Origin: Gloeophyllum trabeum ATCC 11539
Taxonomy: Eukaryota > Basidiomycota > Agaricomycetes > Gloeophyllales > Gloeophyllaceae
Direction of reading: 5' to 3'
Length of the DNA: 64,000 nucleotides
NCBI RefSeq assembly: GCF_000344685.1
Contig: NW_006920420.1
Coordinates: 1,044,789 to 1,108,788, forward strand
Shown here in pieces: positions 1 to 10,301 of this stretch. The first letter of the stretch is position 1; every line of letters begins with the position of its first letter. The position numbers were made by a program, and so were the translations under genes. The notes beneath the pieces are model-generated. The model had not been told where the DNA came from. It was given only the letters and a program-made list of their open reading frames with translations, and did not search any database.

Positions 1-1970
1 TGTCGGCATCGGCATCATTCACAAACAACCTAAAGCGAGAGAACTCCGTCGCTCCAGGGCTAGGGACCCGTATCGGATCCGTTTGCGATGCCCTGTCAGT
101 GGGTAAACTATTCACTTTTGATTCAGGATACATTAGTATGCAAATACGTACTCGATCATGCGCTTCATAGCAGCAAACTGCTCAGCAACAGTAGCGTTGG
201 GAGATGTAGATGCGAAGTGAACATGGAATTCCTGCTGCAGGAGTTTGCGTGGTAGGTTACCATGAGTTATGTACAGGTTCCAGTGTTTGTTCCAAGACTT
301 GGAACGATTGGCTGAGACATCATCAGCCCACACGGTAATCCAGCTGGAGTACAAGGGTTCGCCTTGAGCGAGACGGCGGAGGGAGTTGGGCATTGCTGAT
401 AAATGATGCTTCGAGCGTTCTAAAAGGCATGCTTCAGTATCTGAAGAAAGCCATTGTAATTCCTAAGCATACCACAGCAGGGCGGAAGTTGTCTTCGCTC
501 ACATAGGTCAAAATAGTTGAGGAAGAGATCAGCAGCTTTGATGTTCACAAGCCGCTGGTCGTCGATCAAGTATGTTGCAGTCCCATCGTTGTTTGGTGTC
601 ACGGGCCATGCATCGGCCCATAGTTCTTTCCCATCACGAAGCTTCCAACGTCTCGGGATTACGAAGTTGCCACTGCGTACCATTGCTATCTCATTCACGT
701 AGTAATAATTTCCGGAGTCATCCAAGTAATGCGGGCAGAGATGCTCTAGAGGCGTTTCCTTTAACAGCTTCTTGCCATGCCAAACTTCTGATATGGGCCC
801 ACTGGTTTCGTGGGGGTAATGAACCATGAGTGGCCGAGTCAATGGGTTAGAATAGTCCTACGTGCAATAGCCGTCAGACATTACACATGATCCTACTGGA
901 CCTTGTAGACGTACCTTCGCAATTATTGCGCCGATATCGTTCATATAGAAGTTGTTGCCAAGAGGTGATTGGCACTTGACAGTTTTGATACCAGATTCCT
1001 TGCGCAGTTTATCTTGAAGCTTTCGAAAGGCATCGAATGATGGAACCTGCGCTGCACCTGCTTCGCGCATAACCCATAGGAACACCTGCATGAGATTGTC
1101 AGATATGCGCAAGCGCGGGAGATTATCTAGCGTGTCAAGCAGGAAAGTCTACAGCCAGGAATGGGGCGTGAGCTATGTACATAGGCAGACACACTGGATG
1201 TCTAGCTACCGTCTTATTAGGATAAGGGAACCATTCTTCGGACGGGGTAGATGCTCCGTATCCAGTAAACCCGTGCTGTTTTGCATGACTCTCATCTTCA
1301 TTAGGATCAGCAGTAAAGGCTGTCTCAGAGCGTGTCAATAGACAGCGCAAGCATCACACAATATAGTACCCACCCATTGTTTGCATATCTTGCATGACAT
1401 TAGTAGAGAAGCTATCAATAAGCTCTTCGTCGCAGAATCCATCTCGTTGAGCACGTTCGCGGTCTGACTCGACGCCCAACGAAGCACCCATTCTTATGGC
1501 CGTTGAGAGCGTGAAGTCACGATACTCATCCTGAAGCCGATTGTACATCGCTCCCGTGGATATTCCGCCCATTTCAACGATGATATTATCTTGGTATAGC
1601 GAGTACGATGGTTTGGACGGCTTCTCGGAAGCCGTATTTGCTGCCCCACTGGGTCGGCACCATGCACGTAAGACGGCTTCTTCTGAAATATTGTCAGCAG
1701 CACGAGCACTTTGTTCTTCTTCTCGTTGCTCTGCGACTACTCTGTTCATATGCTTAACCGCATTCTGATGGGTGATATATGTTAGATGGGCCGTCAAAGC
1801 TGTCCGGCCCAGCGATCGAGAACTGCCAGTATACAAGTCGCAGGGCTTGCATCTATACCGGTCATCCGAAATCTCTTCAAAGCCTGAAAGATTCCAGTCA
1901 ACCAGGACTGGACTTAAATTGGTGAGTACTTACAAGGATCAACGGATTTCTTGCTTCCGCGAGCGGGCAT
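1..1970 (-). CDS. Conserved Agaricomycete protein with C2H2-like finger, partial
   Basis: Spliced gene running off the left edge, so its C-terminus is missing. The best start is the ATG at 1970 ([12 protein letters not shown]), followed by a donor gtaagtactc. The next exon, from about 1885, carries a C2H2-like finger (YRCKPCDLY, then H-x7-H spacing in THQNAVKH). Later exons read as acidic and charged sequence (1354-1700), a stretch rich in Pro and Trp (1135-1350), [11 protein letters not shown] (about 1080), [18 protein letters not shown] (about 830) and finally [18 protein letters not shown] and [15 protein letters not shown] (130-390). I recall the last motifs from a protein family that is multi-copy in mushroom-forming fungi. 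Its function is not known to me, and a link to transposable elements is possible but not shown. Exon limits are approximate. Confidence 0.6.
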
Positions 1971-2254
1971 TTCGTTCAATATATCCTTCAGTTAATGGAT
2001 CAAGTGCAATGCACCAGAGCAATTTGGCACGAATCTCAGTCTGAGGCAAACAAGTGCCACAGGCCGGGCCTCGTGTCAATCTGCAGAGCCACACAAAGCC
2101 ACACGCATTATTTAAGCGAGACGCGTCTCGCGCGGCACTCTTCGCGCCACTCTCTTGACTTCACCCACCACTCTGCCTGCAGCTGAAGAAAATCAGTCTC
2201 ATTTTCCGCTCTGTGCTCTTCGAAAAATCGTATTGCTTGCCTTTCGAAGTCACT

Positions 2255-3672
2255 ATGGTCGATTTGAATCGCCTGTCGTCTGCGATGCAGGTCCCGCGTC
2301 GGCCGCAGTCTCCTGCCACACCAGCTCAGCGATCATCATCAGCACCACCGTCCCCAGAGAATCGAGGTACAAAGCGTACTTACAATGCATTTAGTGGACT
2401 TGATACGTTAGACGAAGAACAGGAAGAGCACCTGGGCGATTTGGCACATAATCCTTCAAATAGTTCACCCTTCCTATCTTCCACAGCCCTGGGTCGTTCA
2501 CAAGGGATGAACTTGAAACTGTTCACCGAAGCGGAGTGCAAGAAACTCAAGCTGGATGCCGTTGGGACCGCCGAAGTCCTCGCATTCAATAAAGTGAGTC
2601 ATGTGGCCTTTCGCAGTGGAATTACAGCACCGGAGCCACACGCACTAACACCCGACGTGAATGTCCTGGCAGTTAAGCATCGACAAACAGCTTACCAAGA
2701 TCTATGCACGTCTGGTGCGTACAGATCAAACAACGCAGACAATCGATCAGCAGCGCATCCAGACGTGGGCTGGTCCGTCTGAAAACTTGAAGGCGAGTAC
2801 TTGCTAATTCCTAGGATTGTGGATACACTTACCTGAAGCTGTCTGGTCTGTCGGCGGTCACGCAGACAAACCTCAAGAAATATGCGCATGCTATTCTCGT
2901 TGACCCGTCCCTGTACGGCTACCGCGAGAAACTGGCGAGCAAGTGTTTGTTGGTCAGTAACATCTTCCTGATTTGAATTACAAGATGGTATATCAAGTTT
3001 TGATGCAGGAGATCGTGAAGAAAGAACACTTCGACTTACCGGCCGGTATTGAGAAGAATCGGGCGCATTGGGAGGAAGTCGAGAAAGAAGTCAGTACTCA
3101 CCTGACGCAACGCCGTCGTGCTATCAAAGATGAGGTGGGCTCTAGAACGACTGCGGTGGCATTCACCTTTTCATGGCTCTTGCTAGATCAAGAAGGCGGG
3201 CCCTGACTCCGGCGTTGACATCTACACCTTAGCTCGGAGGGTTGTGGGGGTGAGTGGATGTGTGACGACGCTGGAGCTCGTTGCACGTTGTGCTATCATG
3301 GTTAGTATAATTAATCATTCTCCTTCGCACGTTGTCACTTACACTACGATACTCTATTAATAGCGAGATGTCTACTGGACGGACGGAAAGACCGAGGGGA
3401 AGTTCTGGATGGAGGTCGATAAGGTGCTCGATGCGATCCGGACGAACGCGAAAGGGGATAAGATCGCTGCCTCGAAGTAAGCCGCCTGTCCCTGTAAGAC
3501 TGACATCTTCTAATGAGATTTTAGTGGCTTGAAACTATTCATCGACGATGATATCAGCAAGTATGGCCGCGGAGATGGCGAAGAGCCAGACGCGAACGTT
3601 ACCGTTCCTAACTGGGTGAAATCAGTGAACGACGTGGTGCGCGATGTCGGAAGGGCCCCTAGCAAGGATTGA
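2255..3672 (+). CDS. Conserved basidiomycete hypothetical protein, multi-exon
   Basis: Divergent from the gene at 1-1970; the starts lie about 285 bp apart. The ATG at 2255 (MVDLNRLSSAMQ) opens a Pro/Ser-rich low-complexity N-terminus, then NLKLFTEAECKKLKLDAVG. Downstream exons continue in frame across short introns: YLKLSGLSAVTQTNLKKYA (about 2830), EIVKKEHFDLPAGIEKNRAHW (about 3010), RDVYWTDGKTEGKFWMEVDK (about 3365) and LFIDDDISKYGRGDGEEPD (about 3535). The protein ends VRDVGRAPSKD with TGA at 3670-3672. No signal peptide or membrane segment is visible. I do not recognise a family with a known function. The frames stay open between plausible GT-AG introns, so the gene looks intact. Confidence 0.6.
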
Positions 3673-4012
3673 GCATTATAGTGGCAAATGTCGATCTGAC
3701 CTAATGCATGTATTGTGTTGCTCTAGTATTCTGGATGTATTCTCTGCATGGTTCCAATATATATTCTGTATGTTTCGTGTACACAATACAGAAAGCAGTA
3801 ATCAAAACATGTTCAAGGCCGGAGGGAGCACAGATGAGAATGCCTACAATTGACAGCGGGCCACGATACAGGCCTACATCAGCTATCTCCGCTGACAGCC
3901 TCCAGAATCTACAACTGTGAGGCACAGGGAGCGGTACATGCAAGACACCTGCTGTGCGTGCATGCTGCAACCATTATTCAGGAAACGTGTGTCGCAGCTG
4001 CGACGACCCGGC
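3673..4012. other. Intergenic, no gene seen
   Basis: A stretch of AT-richer sequence between the hypothetical gene and the copia relic. I see no convincing coding exon, RNA gene or repeat in it. Confidence 0.4.
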
Positions 4013-4618
4013 CTACGCCGTGGCTTTTGCCGGTGGCTCACGCGCCGCGGCCACATGCGTAGCACCTGCGCTAGACTTGGTGGTGTACAGCTTCCTTATA
4101 GTTCCGAGGCTCCTCTCCAGAAAGAATGAAGGCATAGTCGCCCCAAAATTCCGCAAGAGTGCGCTGAACAAGAACCAAGGATGATGTCTCTGGAATGACT
4201 TCCTGAGAGTTGCTGACAGATGCATCCAAGGTAGATGGCGTGGCAGCAGGAACCTCTGAAGGCTCTCCCCTGAGCCCTGACTGTCCGCACTCGTTCCACC
4301 AGAAGCAGCAGTTTTCGCTAAGCGGGTAGAGCGGCGTGTAGGCTCACCTGGGGGTGGACGAGGACCAGGTTGACGACCACGCTTGCAAGAAGGTGCTGGT
4401 ACTGGTGGTGGTGGTGCTGGAGGATCATGAGCAGGAGAAGGAGGCTGAGGAACAGGAGGTGTTGGTGGTGGCTCTTCATCATCAGGATGACGATCACCAG
4501 AAGATGTAGAAGGAACAGAGGATGAGTGAGAGGTTTGGGCGGATGGTTCAGAGTCGTCAGAGTCATCAGAGTCAGGTTGAAAAATCGAATCAAACTCCTT
4601 ATACTCCCCCTCGGCCAA
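4013..4618 (-). pseudogene. Copia polyprotein linker after integrase, fragment
   Basis: Open frame beginning AEGEYKEFDSIFQPDSDD, continuing as a Ser/Asp-rich then Pro-rich linker and reaching RRSTRLAK. An R/S/T-R-x-K motif of this kind typically sits between integrase and reverse transcriptase in copia polyproteins. After it the copia similarity ends and no RT motif follows. The frame upstream is closed by TGA immediately before the fragment, consistent with a one-base indel or an insertion break. I infer it is the displaced continuation of the integrase at 5625-6416. Confidence 0.55.
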
Positions 4619-4639
4619 AGATCACTCCCAGCCATTAAG

Positions 4640-5500
4640 GTGTTCATCAAATCGAACGTGGATTGACAAAACAATCTTACGATGTCAGCAGAACTTGCGA
4701 CGGATATAAATCTACCTAGAATTTACTAAGTGGAAAGCCCCAAGCTGGATTTAATGTTGGTCGAGCAGTTCCCTTGTGTTCGAGAGGTAGGATAAGTTTC
4801 CAATTAACACAGACCCTGATATTGTGGTGGTAATCTGATAGATACTAAATAGGTAGCTGACTACTAGAGTCTAGCTGAGAATGAAGGTAGAGAGCTAACA
4901 CAGGTCAATGGAGTCTAATGACAGACTTCCAATAACCCAGTCTTATATTCCAAGACAGATTTGAGCTAACTGAAGCAGACAGCAGACAGTACTGCAGTCC
5001 TTCCCTACACTGAGGTGCTTCAGACAATCAGAGTCCAGACAATTCTTATCCCACAGTAGGGACAAGGTCTGATTGACTTGACAGGCAAATAGCTCTACTG
5101 GGGGATCCCAGATAGATTGATCCTATGGTTCCTCTCTCTACTGAGCTCTTTATATACCCTACAGTAATTTGAAATTACAAACAATAGGGTGGGAAGATAC
5201 TTGGGAGGAGACAATAGTGTGAGAAAAGGTAAACAATAGTGTGAGAGAGTGGTATGAGTCATCCAACTCCAGCCAATCCCTGAAGCTTTGAGAACATGGG
5301 TGACTAAGCCAAAACAATAGGCATGGGAAAGTGGTAAACAATAAGGCGAGAAGAGCATGGACAAAAACAAAAGTGCATGTGAAATCAAGAGCAAGGGGTG
5401 GGAAAATCTTTAACAATAGCATGGGAAAAGCATAAACAGTAAGGTGAGAACGATCCTTGGCCAATCATGGAACACTTTCAGTCCTTCTAGAGCATTCTAC
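4640..5500 (-). repeat. LTR-like insertion with TATA box
   Basis: Non-coding block lying between the two parts of the copia polyprotein. It contains a TATA-like ttatatac near 5150 and a series of degenerate direct repeats of an acaata(g)-plus-purine motif from about 5180 to 5455 (at least seven copies, spacing roughly 20-35 bp or more). It looks like a solo LTR or LTR-containing deletion junction from another element. I could not define terminal dinucleotides or a target-site duplication. Confidence 0.35.
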
Positions 5501-5624
5501 ACAGTTCCTCTCCCAATACTTGCCCTCATCCTTTCTCCCATTAACAGAAGGTGCTTGGCACGCTCAAAGGATATGTTGTATAGGTCTTTGTTTCCTACCC
5601 CCAACCAGTTGTTGAAGTCCGCAT

Positions 5625-6884
5625 CTACCAGACCTTCCAAGACCGACCTGTATGTACAGGTCTCTTCGGCTTGATGCTGGTAGTAGTGGTACACTTCCAG
5701 CCTGGAGGGGGATGACATTCAGCATGTGGCAACAGTGCAGTTTGGCATTCGAACGATAACATTGTCTGACAACGAGTCTTCCTCTCATATAGACGATATG
5801 CCTTCTGGGTTGGTGAATAGCCAGTAAAGATGTACTCACGAGCACGAGCATCCAGCTTCTTGCGCTTAGGGTCATTGTCGTAAACCCAAGCCTTGCAACC
5901 AAAGCGGTGCATGAAGGAGAAGTCCGGCTTCTGGCTAGGGAACCGGACCTCGAAAGGACTCTTGCCATCAAGAGCGCTGGTAGGCATGTGATTGTGGGTG
6001 TAGACAACATAGGCAACAGCCTCAGCCCACATGGATAGAGGGAGAGCAGAATCAATAAGGATGGTGCGCACCAGATCAAAGATTGTACGGTTTTGATGTT
6101 CCGCGACACCATTCTGTTCTGGAGTATAGGGTGACGTCGTCTCGATATGGATCCCACGTTCAGCGCAATAAGCCTTCAACTGCTGAGAGATAAACTCCTT
6201 GCCGTTATCGCAGTGGATCATCACCAGCTTCTTCCCAGTCTCCTGCTCCACCTCCGCCAGCCAATGCTTGAAGCAATCGAAAACCTCTGACTTGCGCTTC
6301 AGGAAATAGACCCAAAGCCAACAAGATTTGTGGTCCGTAAAGGTAATCGCGTATCTGGAATGATCAAGCGAAAGGACCTGGGATGGCCCCCAAAGATCGG
6401 TATGGACCAAACCCAAAATATCAAGGCCCTCAATCTGACCACTATCTGATGGTGGAAAAGAGGCTCACGTCATCTTGCCCTTCATACAAGACATGCAGAG
6501 AGGTAGGTGAGCATTAAGCTCTGCCTTGGAGATCCTCAATGAAGGAAATCTCCCCATACGAACCAGCGCTTTCACCGTGTCCATCCCGACATGACCGAGA
6601 CAACAGTGAAGCTGATGGAGTTTACTGGAGGACTTACTGGTGGAGAAAGACTTCTCTTTTGGAGGCTTGTCAAGGTGGTAGAGGTGGTCTCGACGCTTCG
6701 TACCAGTCCCAAAGACCTTCTCCTTTGACAGGACATCTCGAATAAGACGTCCACCGTCTTTCTTCTCGAATAGAATGCACCGGCCACCGCCAAAGAGCAT
6801 ATAATAGCCAGTGTCATCGAACCGAGAGACAGAGATGAGTGTCGGGGAGGAATTAGGGATGTAGATAGCGTCCTGAAGCTTCAC
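5625..6884 (-). pseudogene. Copia GAG-pre-integrase and integrase core
   Basis: The 6465-6884 frame has the GAG-pre-integrase pattern: SVSRFDDTGYYM, then a zinc-binding H/H/C/C region (LHQLHCCLGHVG and LPLCMSCMKGK). The 5625-6416 frame is the DDE integrase: the first Asp is in VHTDLWGP, the second in IHCDNGKEF and the Glu in YTPEQNGVAEHQN. It continues through the copia-type FGCKAWVYDNDPKRKKLDAR. The two frames are separated by a stop or frame change, so no continuous polyprotein exists. Integrase catalytic residues are intact. The C-terminus then departs into unrelated sequence at about 5620. Confidence 0.85.
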
Positions 6885-6938
6885 CAGAGTCTCGCCACCC
6901 TTCGGATGTCTGGCGACGATGTGAGCTTCTCCTCGACC

Positions 6939-8175
6939 TTAAATCAACATAGTGCTGTTGCCGAAACCTGAGACAGTGCCAGAGTTTCTAGGTGAACAGG
7001 AAGCGAAGTCGGCGCAAATGGAATGAATATGGGAACTCATTCCAGAGTCTATGATGGTGCTTGGGCTCGTACACGTGCTCGAGATGTAGGTCGAGTCTCC
7101 TGAGCAAGAGGAAATGGTTGGAGGTGATGAGGAGGCTGAGGTGCTCACTGGTTCACTCAGAGAATAAGCAGAAACAACAGTAGCATAAGCTTTCTCCTCA
7201 ACGACAAGATGAGATACATCATCAGAATCACTTTCCTCTCCATCTTCAGCAACATGGGCTTTGTCCTTGCCCCTCTTCTTCCATTGATGCTTCTTCTTCA
7301 GCCCCTGCCCCTCCTTCCCCCCTCCAGGAGACCAACAGTCCTTCATCTCATGCCCCTCCTGCTTACAGTTGTGACAGAACGCCTTGCCACAATGGCGAGC
7401 ATCCCAAATCTTAGCAGCGAAAGCATTCTCACCTGACTGACCCTCGACAGAAGGCTCAGTACGGCGACGCTTCTCCTCCAAGATAGCATTGACGACGGTG
7501 GAGAGAGTGGTGGTCTTGTCGATCTTGATGCCGGCGACAAACTGGTTCCAGGAATCTGGGTTGCCAGGCTCAGATGGAAGAGTGGAAAGGAGAATGGTGG
7601 CAGTAACAAAAGCAGGGATGTTGAAGCCAGCGGTAGTGAGATGGCTGACAGCTTCTTGATAGGATGTAACGTGGGCAGCAGGGTCGCCATCCATGGGCAT
7701 GGGCCAGACGAGTCGGCGGAACCACAAGATGAGTGATCCCGAGCCAGTCTGGCTGAACTCCGTGGAGAGGGCTGACCCACATAAGATGCGACATACCCAA
7801 GTTCGCAACCTTGGCAACAATGACATTGTCGATCGCATTCAAGAGCATCACCTGAGCAGCACTGTCCTTCGCATCCCAATCCTCCTGGCCAGCCTTATCT
7901 GTATCTGGGGGATGCACCGAAGTCCCCTGGACCACATCCAAAACCTGGGTGTACATAAACGTTGCAATCATCCTCTTGCTCCAGACAAAATAACTCCCTT
8001 AATTCATGAGACGCATGTCCTGAGTACTCGGGGGCAAAGTCCAGCACTGATGAGTCTCCGAGGGCATTGGAGTAGTTGAGCGAGATGAGTGGGTCGATGA
8101 AGTCGAGCCGGAATGAGGTCGAGGTGTGTTGGCAGGAGATGGTGGCAATGGTGTCTCCGATGGGCTAGTAGACAT
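6939..8175 (-). pseudogene. Copia gag and protease, frame-disrupted
   Basis: The ATG at 8175 opens a Ser/Thr/Pro-rich leader. An in-frame TAA follows at about 7998, just before FVWSKRMIATFMYTQ, which is typical of the UBN2-type copia gag. The frame shifts again near 7720 into LTTAGFNIPAFVTATILL and NQFVAGIKIDKTTTLS. A CCHC knuckle follows (C-x2-C-x4-H-x4-C in CHNCKQEGHEMKDC). The protease motif reads IIDSGMSSH, with Met where copia proteases usually have Ala (DSGA). The disruptions show decay. Confidence 0.8.
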
Positions 8176-8305
8176 GCAACTACGACAGACTTGCCGTCGT
8201 AGGAGCTAGACCAAGTAGATAGAGCCGAAGAGAGCAAATACGAGGAAGCAGAGAATAATCTTCAGTCACTCTGGATTCTGAGTCAGAGCAGCCCTAAAGG
8301 GAGCC

Positions 8306-8322
8306 GCTTGGGCTCATAACCT
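8306..8322 (-). promoter_or_regulatory. Primer-binding site matching tRNA-iMet anticodon stem-loop
   Basis: The plus strand reads gggctcataacc, which matches the anticodon stem-loop of eukaryotic initiator tRNA-Met. The minus-strand element RNA would therefore be complementary to it. Copia-type elements are known to prime on a half-molecule of tRNA-iMet cut in the anticodon loop, and the position just inside the 5' LTR fits. Confidence 0.7.
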
Positions 8323-8660
8323 AATAACAGACGCTCAGTCGGTGATAGAACGACTGTATTAGTGTGCTCTACCTAATAACAGACGCTGCAATACATGTCA
8401 GCTAAGTATAGTACATCTACAGAGAGAAACATACCTCAGTCGGTGATAGAACAACTGAGGAAAACAAGCGGCGGCGATGCGCACAAAAAGTCTGCGCGTC
8501 GCGGGCATTTCCGGAACGCGTCAGAACTAGGTATACTACAGGAATCCTACGCTACACTACGGGCGGTCCGAGTTGTAGGAAAAGGTAATGAACATTCAAT
8601 ATTAACACTATATATACTGCAGGAAAACCTATGTATTCCTTAGTTCAACCTCCTGTTGAA
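8323..8660 (-). repeat. Putative 5' LTR of the copia relic
   Basis: Starts directly next to the primer-binding site. Two internal duplications are visible: acctaataacagacgct at 8319-8335 and 8370-8386, and cagtcggtgatagaac at 8336 and 8434. A TATA-like tatatata near 8610 is oriented for minus-strand transcription. The outer end is uncertain. A gttcaac/gttgaa inverted pair near 8645-8660 may mark it, or may mark the edge of a different element. Confidence 0.5.
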
Positions 8661-8829
8661 TACAGTGATTACCTGGACTCTTGACTTGACCAATGGCATT
8701 GGCCCGGCCAGACTTACCTTTCAGTACGCTTGCTGAGGTAGTGACAACATAACTGTTGGCACATGGCCCAGTCATCTCAAGACGACTAGTTAGGACATCG
8801 CTTCCTAACAGGCCACAAAAGACATCAAA

Positions 8830-10301
8830 TGGGAATACAAATATTCTTTGCCCCAACCATACACATCCCATACACCCACTCACTGCCACAGACGACCCTC
8901 AAGCATCCCTACCCATACTTCCAACCATCCTATGATCTTCACACATTGAACCCATGCCAAATGGTCTTGAAGGAGATGGCCATGAGATTGGAGATTGGAC
9001 CACTGCAAGTTTGATTTGCAGACGTATCAGCCATGTGTACCCTTGGTCCGGCTGCAGAAATGCTGCTATTACGACTGTCAGCTTCTTGGTGATGAAGGAA
9101 CTTACATCTGACTGAGGTGTTCAGGAGCAGACATAATTTGAATGTAGAGGGGAGGTGATGGTGTACTTGTAAATGAGGTCATGAAGCTTGCAGAACTAAT
9201 GCAGGGCAGTGCAGCCTTCGAATTAAGTCCTACACAGCTGACCCAGACAGAACATGCAAGCCCAGTCCCAAGTCATTTGTGATCTTCTATTAGCTCCAGA
9301 TGTAATCCTGGCCAGTGAGGGTGCTCAGACCAAATTTGCCTTCATTGAATAAGCTAGGTGAAGTCACATTTTCAGGGCTCAGATGTCCTTGCATCAGGAA
9401 AATGGTACTGGACTTGCCAGCAAGGAGTGGACCTATTGGTCTTATTTCAGACTTTCAAGCTACTTACAGGCTGCTCAGGTGCCTTATAAGGTGGGATTGG
9501 AAGCCTGTCCACATTGGATCTTGCAACATTAGCGAAGTTGAGCCAGGGAACTGAGTGGACCATGCTATCACATAGGGATACGCTAAGTACAGGCAAGGAT
9601 GATAGACTAGAACTAGGGAAAACAAGAGTGAGTGACAACACTAAAGACAGTTGCAGAGTCCAAAATGTGAAGTTGAATGATGATGTAATCTACAGGGATT
9701 ACAGAGATAAGGTGAAATAGGCCCACTCTGCTCTTATTCAGGCTTATTTGCAAAGTAAGTATGCCATAGGGGCCAAAAAGGAGTTTGCCATTTTCCTGAT
9801 GTGAGGCCTATCATCACCACACCTGGCACTTGGAATTCATACAGTAGGACTGGAAAGTCAGGCACAGCTTGGGGATCTATGCTCAAGCTTCAATACCTGG
9901 TCTTTGACCAGGAAAATTGTGACATTTGAAGGCAAAATCTTCCCACATAGATAGTCATACTATAATGCAGTGTAATACTTGTACAGGAAGTTCACTGCAT
10001 AATACACTGGTCCAGCCGCAGTAATTACATTTGGGTTAAGTCACATGGCTCATGTGACTTTGTTTTTTCTTTTCAGTTTCATGCAGTGTTATTAGCAAGC
10101 CTAATATATCCTAGAGAAAAGAATGTGATAGGTACACAGGGTAACAATGAACTAGGAGGAAAAGAGACAGCACATGACAACAAAGTGAGAGACCCACAGA
10201 GTCTGAAGTTGGATGTCCAAGCGACATTGTGATCCACCAGGATTACAATCTATCTGCATACACAACCATACTTACACAGGTAGTTTCATTGTGAAGCCCA
10301 C
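8830..10301. other. CpG-poor block with repeat relics
   Basis: CpG dinucleotides are sparse from here to about 10,750, while the flanks are CpG-rich. The minus strand has a short coding-like stretch near 9450-9550 (RLPIPPYKAPEQPV) that I cannot assign, and no continuous gene. Sequence at 10,020-10,080, with a ttaagtcacatggctcatgtgac element, resembles basidiomycete gypsy LTR sequence. Confidence 0.4.
9585..10255 (+). repeat. Divergent direct repeats, LTR-like
   Basis: Sequence at about 9585-9705 and about 10,130-10,250 aligns along its length: gctaagtacaggcaagga versus gataggtacacagggtaa, through gaagttgaatg versus gaagttggatg, to ctacagggattaca versus ccaccaggattaca. Offset is about 545-550 bp. 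Both copies are CpG-poor. This would fit two LTR edges or an old tandem duplication. Confidence 0.4.

Larger units (their letters stand above)
4013..8660 (-). mobile_element. Broken Ty1/copia LTR retrotransposon
   Basis: Minus-strand order from high to low coordinates is LTR-like sequence (8323-8660), primer-binding site (8306-8322), gag (to 8175), CCHC knuckle (about 7380), protease motif (about 7040), GAG-pre-integrase (6465-6884), integrase (5625-6416) and an integrase-tail-like piece (4013-4618). Protease before integrase, with integrase upstream of where RT should be, is the copia order. No reverse transcriptase or RNase H reading frame is present. Gag has an in-frame stop and frame changes. 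An LTR-like block (about 4640-5500) separates integrase from its tail. The copy is clearly dead. Confidence 0.85.

Noticed and set aside
9315..9554. Plus-strand frame suggestive of a P-loop (minus-strand AGKSSTIFL) in the CpG-poor block
   Set aside because: Too short, lacks the G-x4-GK[ST] context and no neighbouring exon supports an ATPase.
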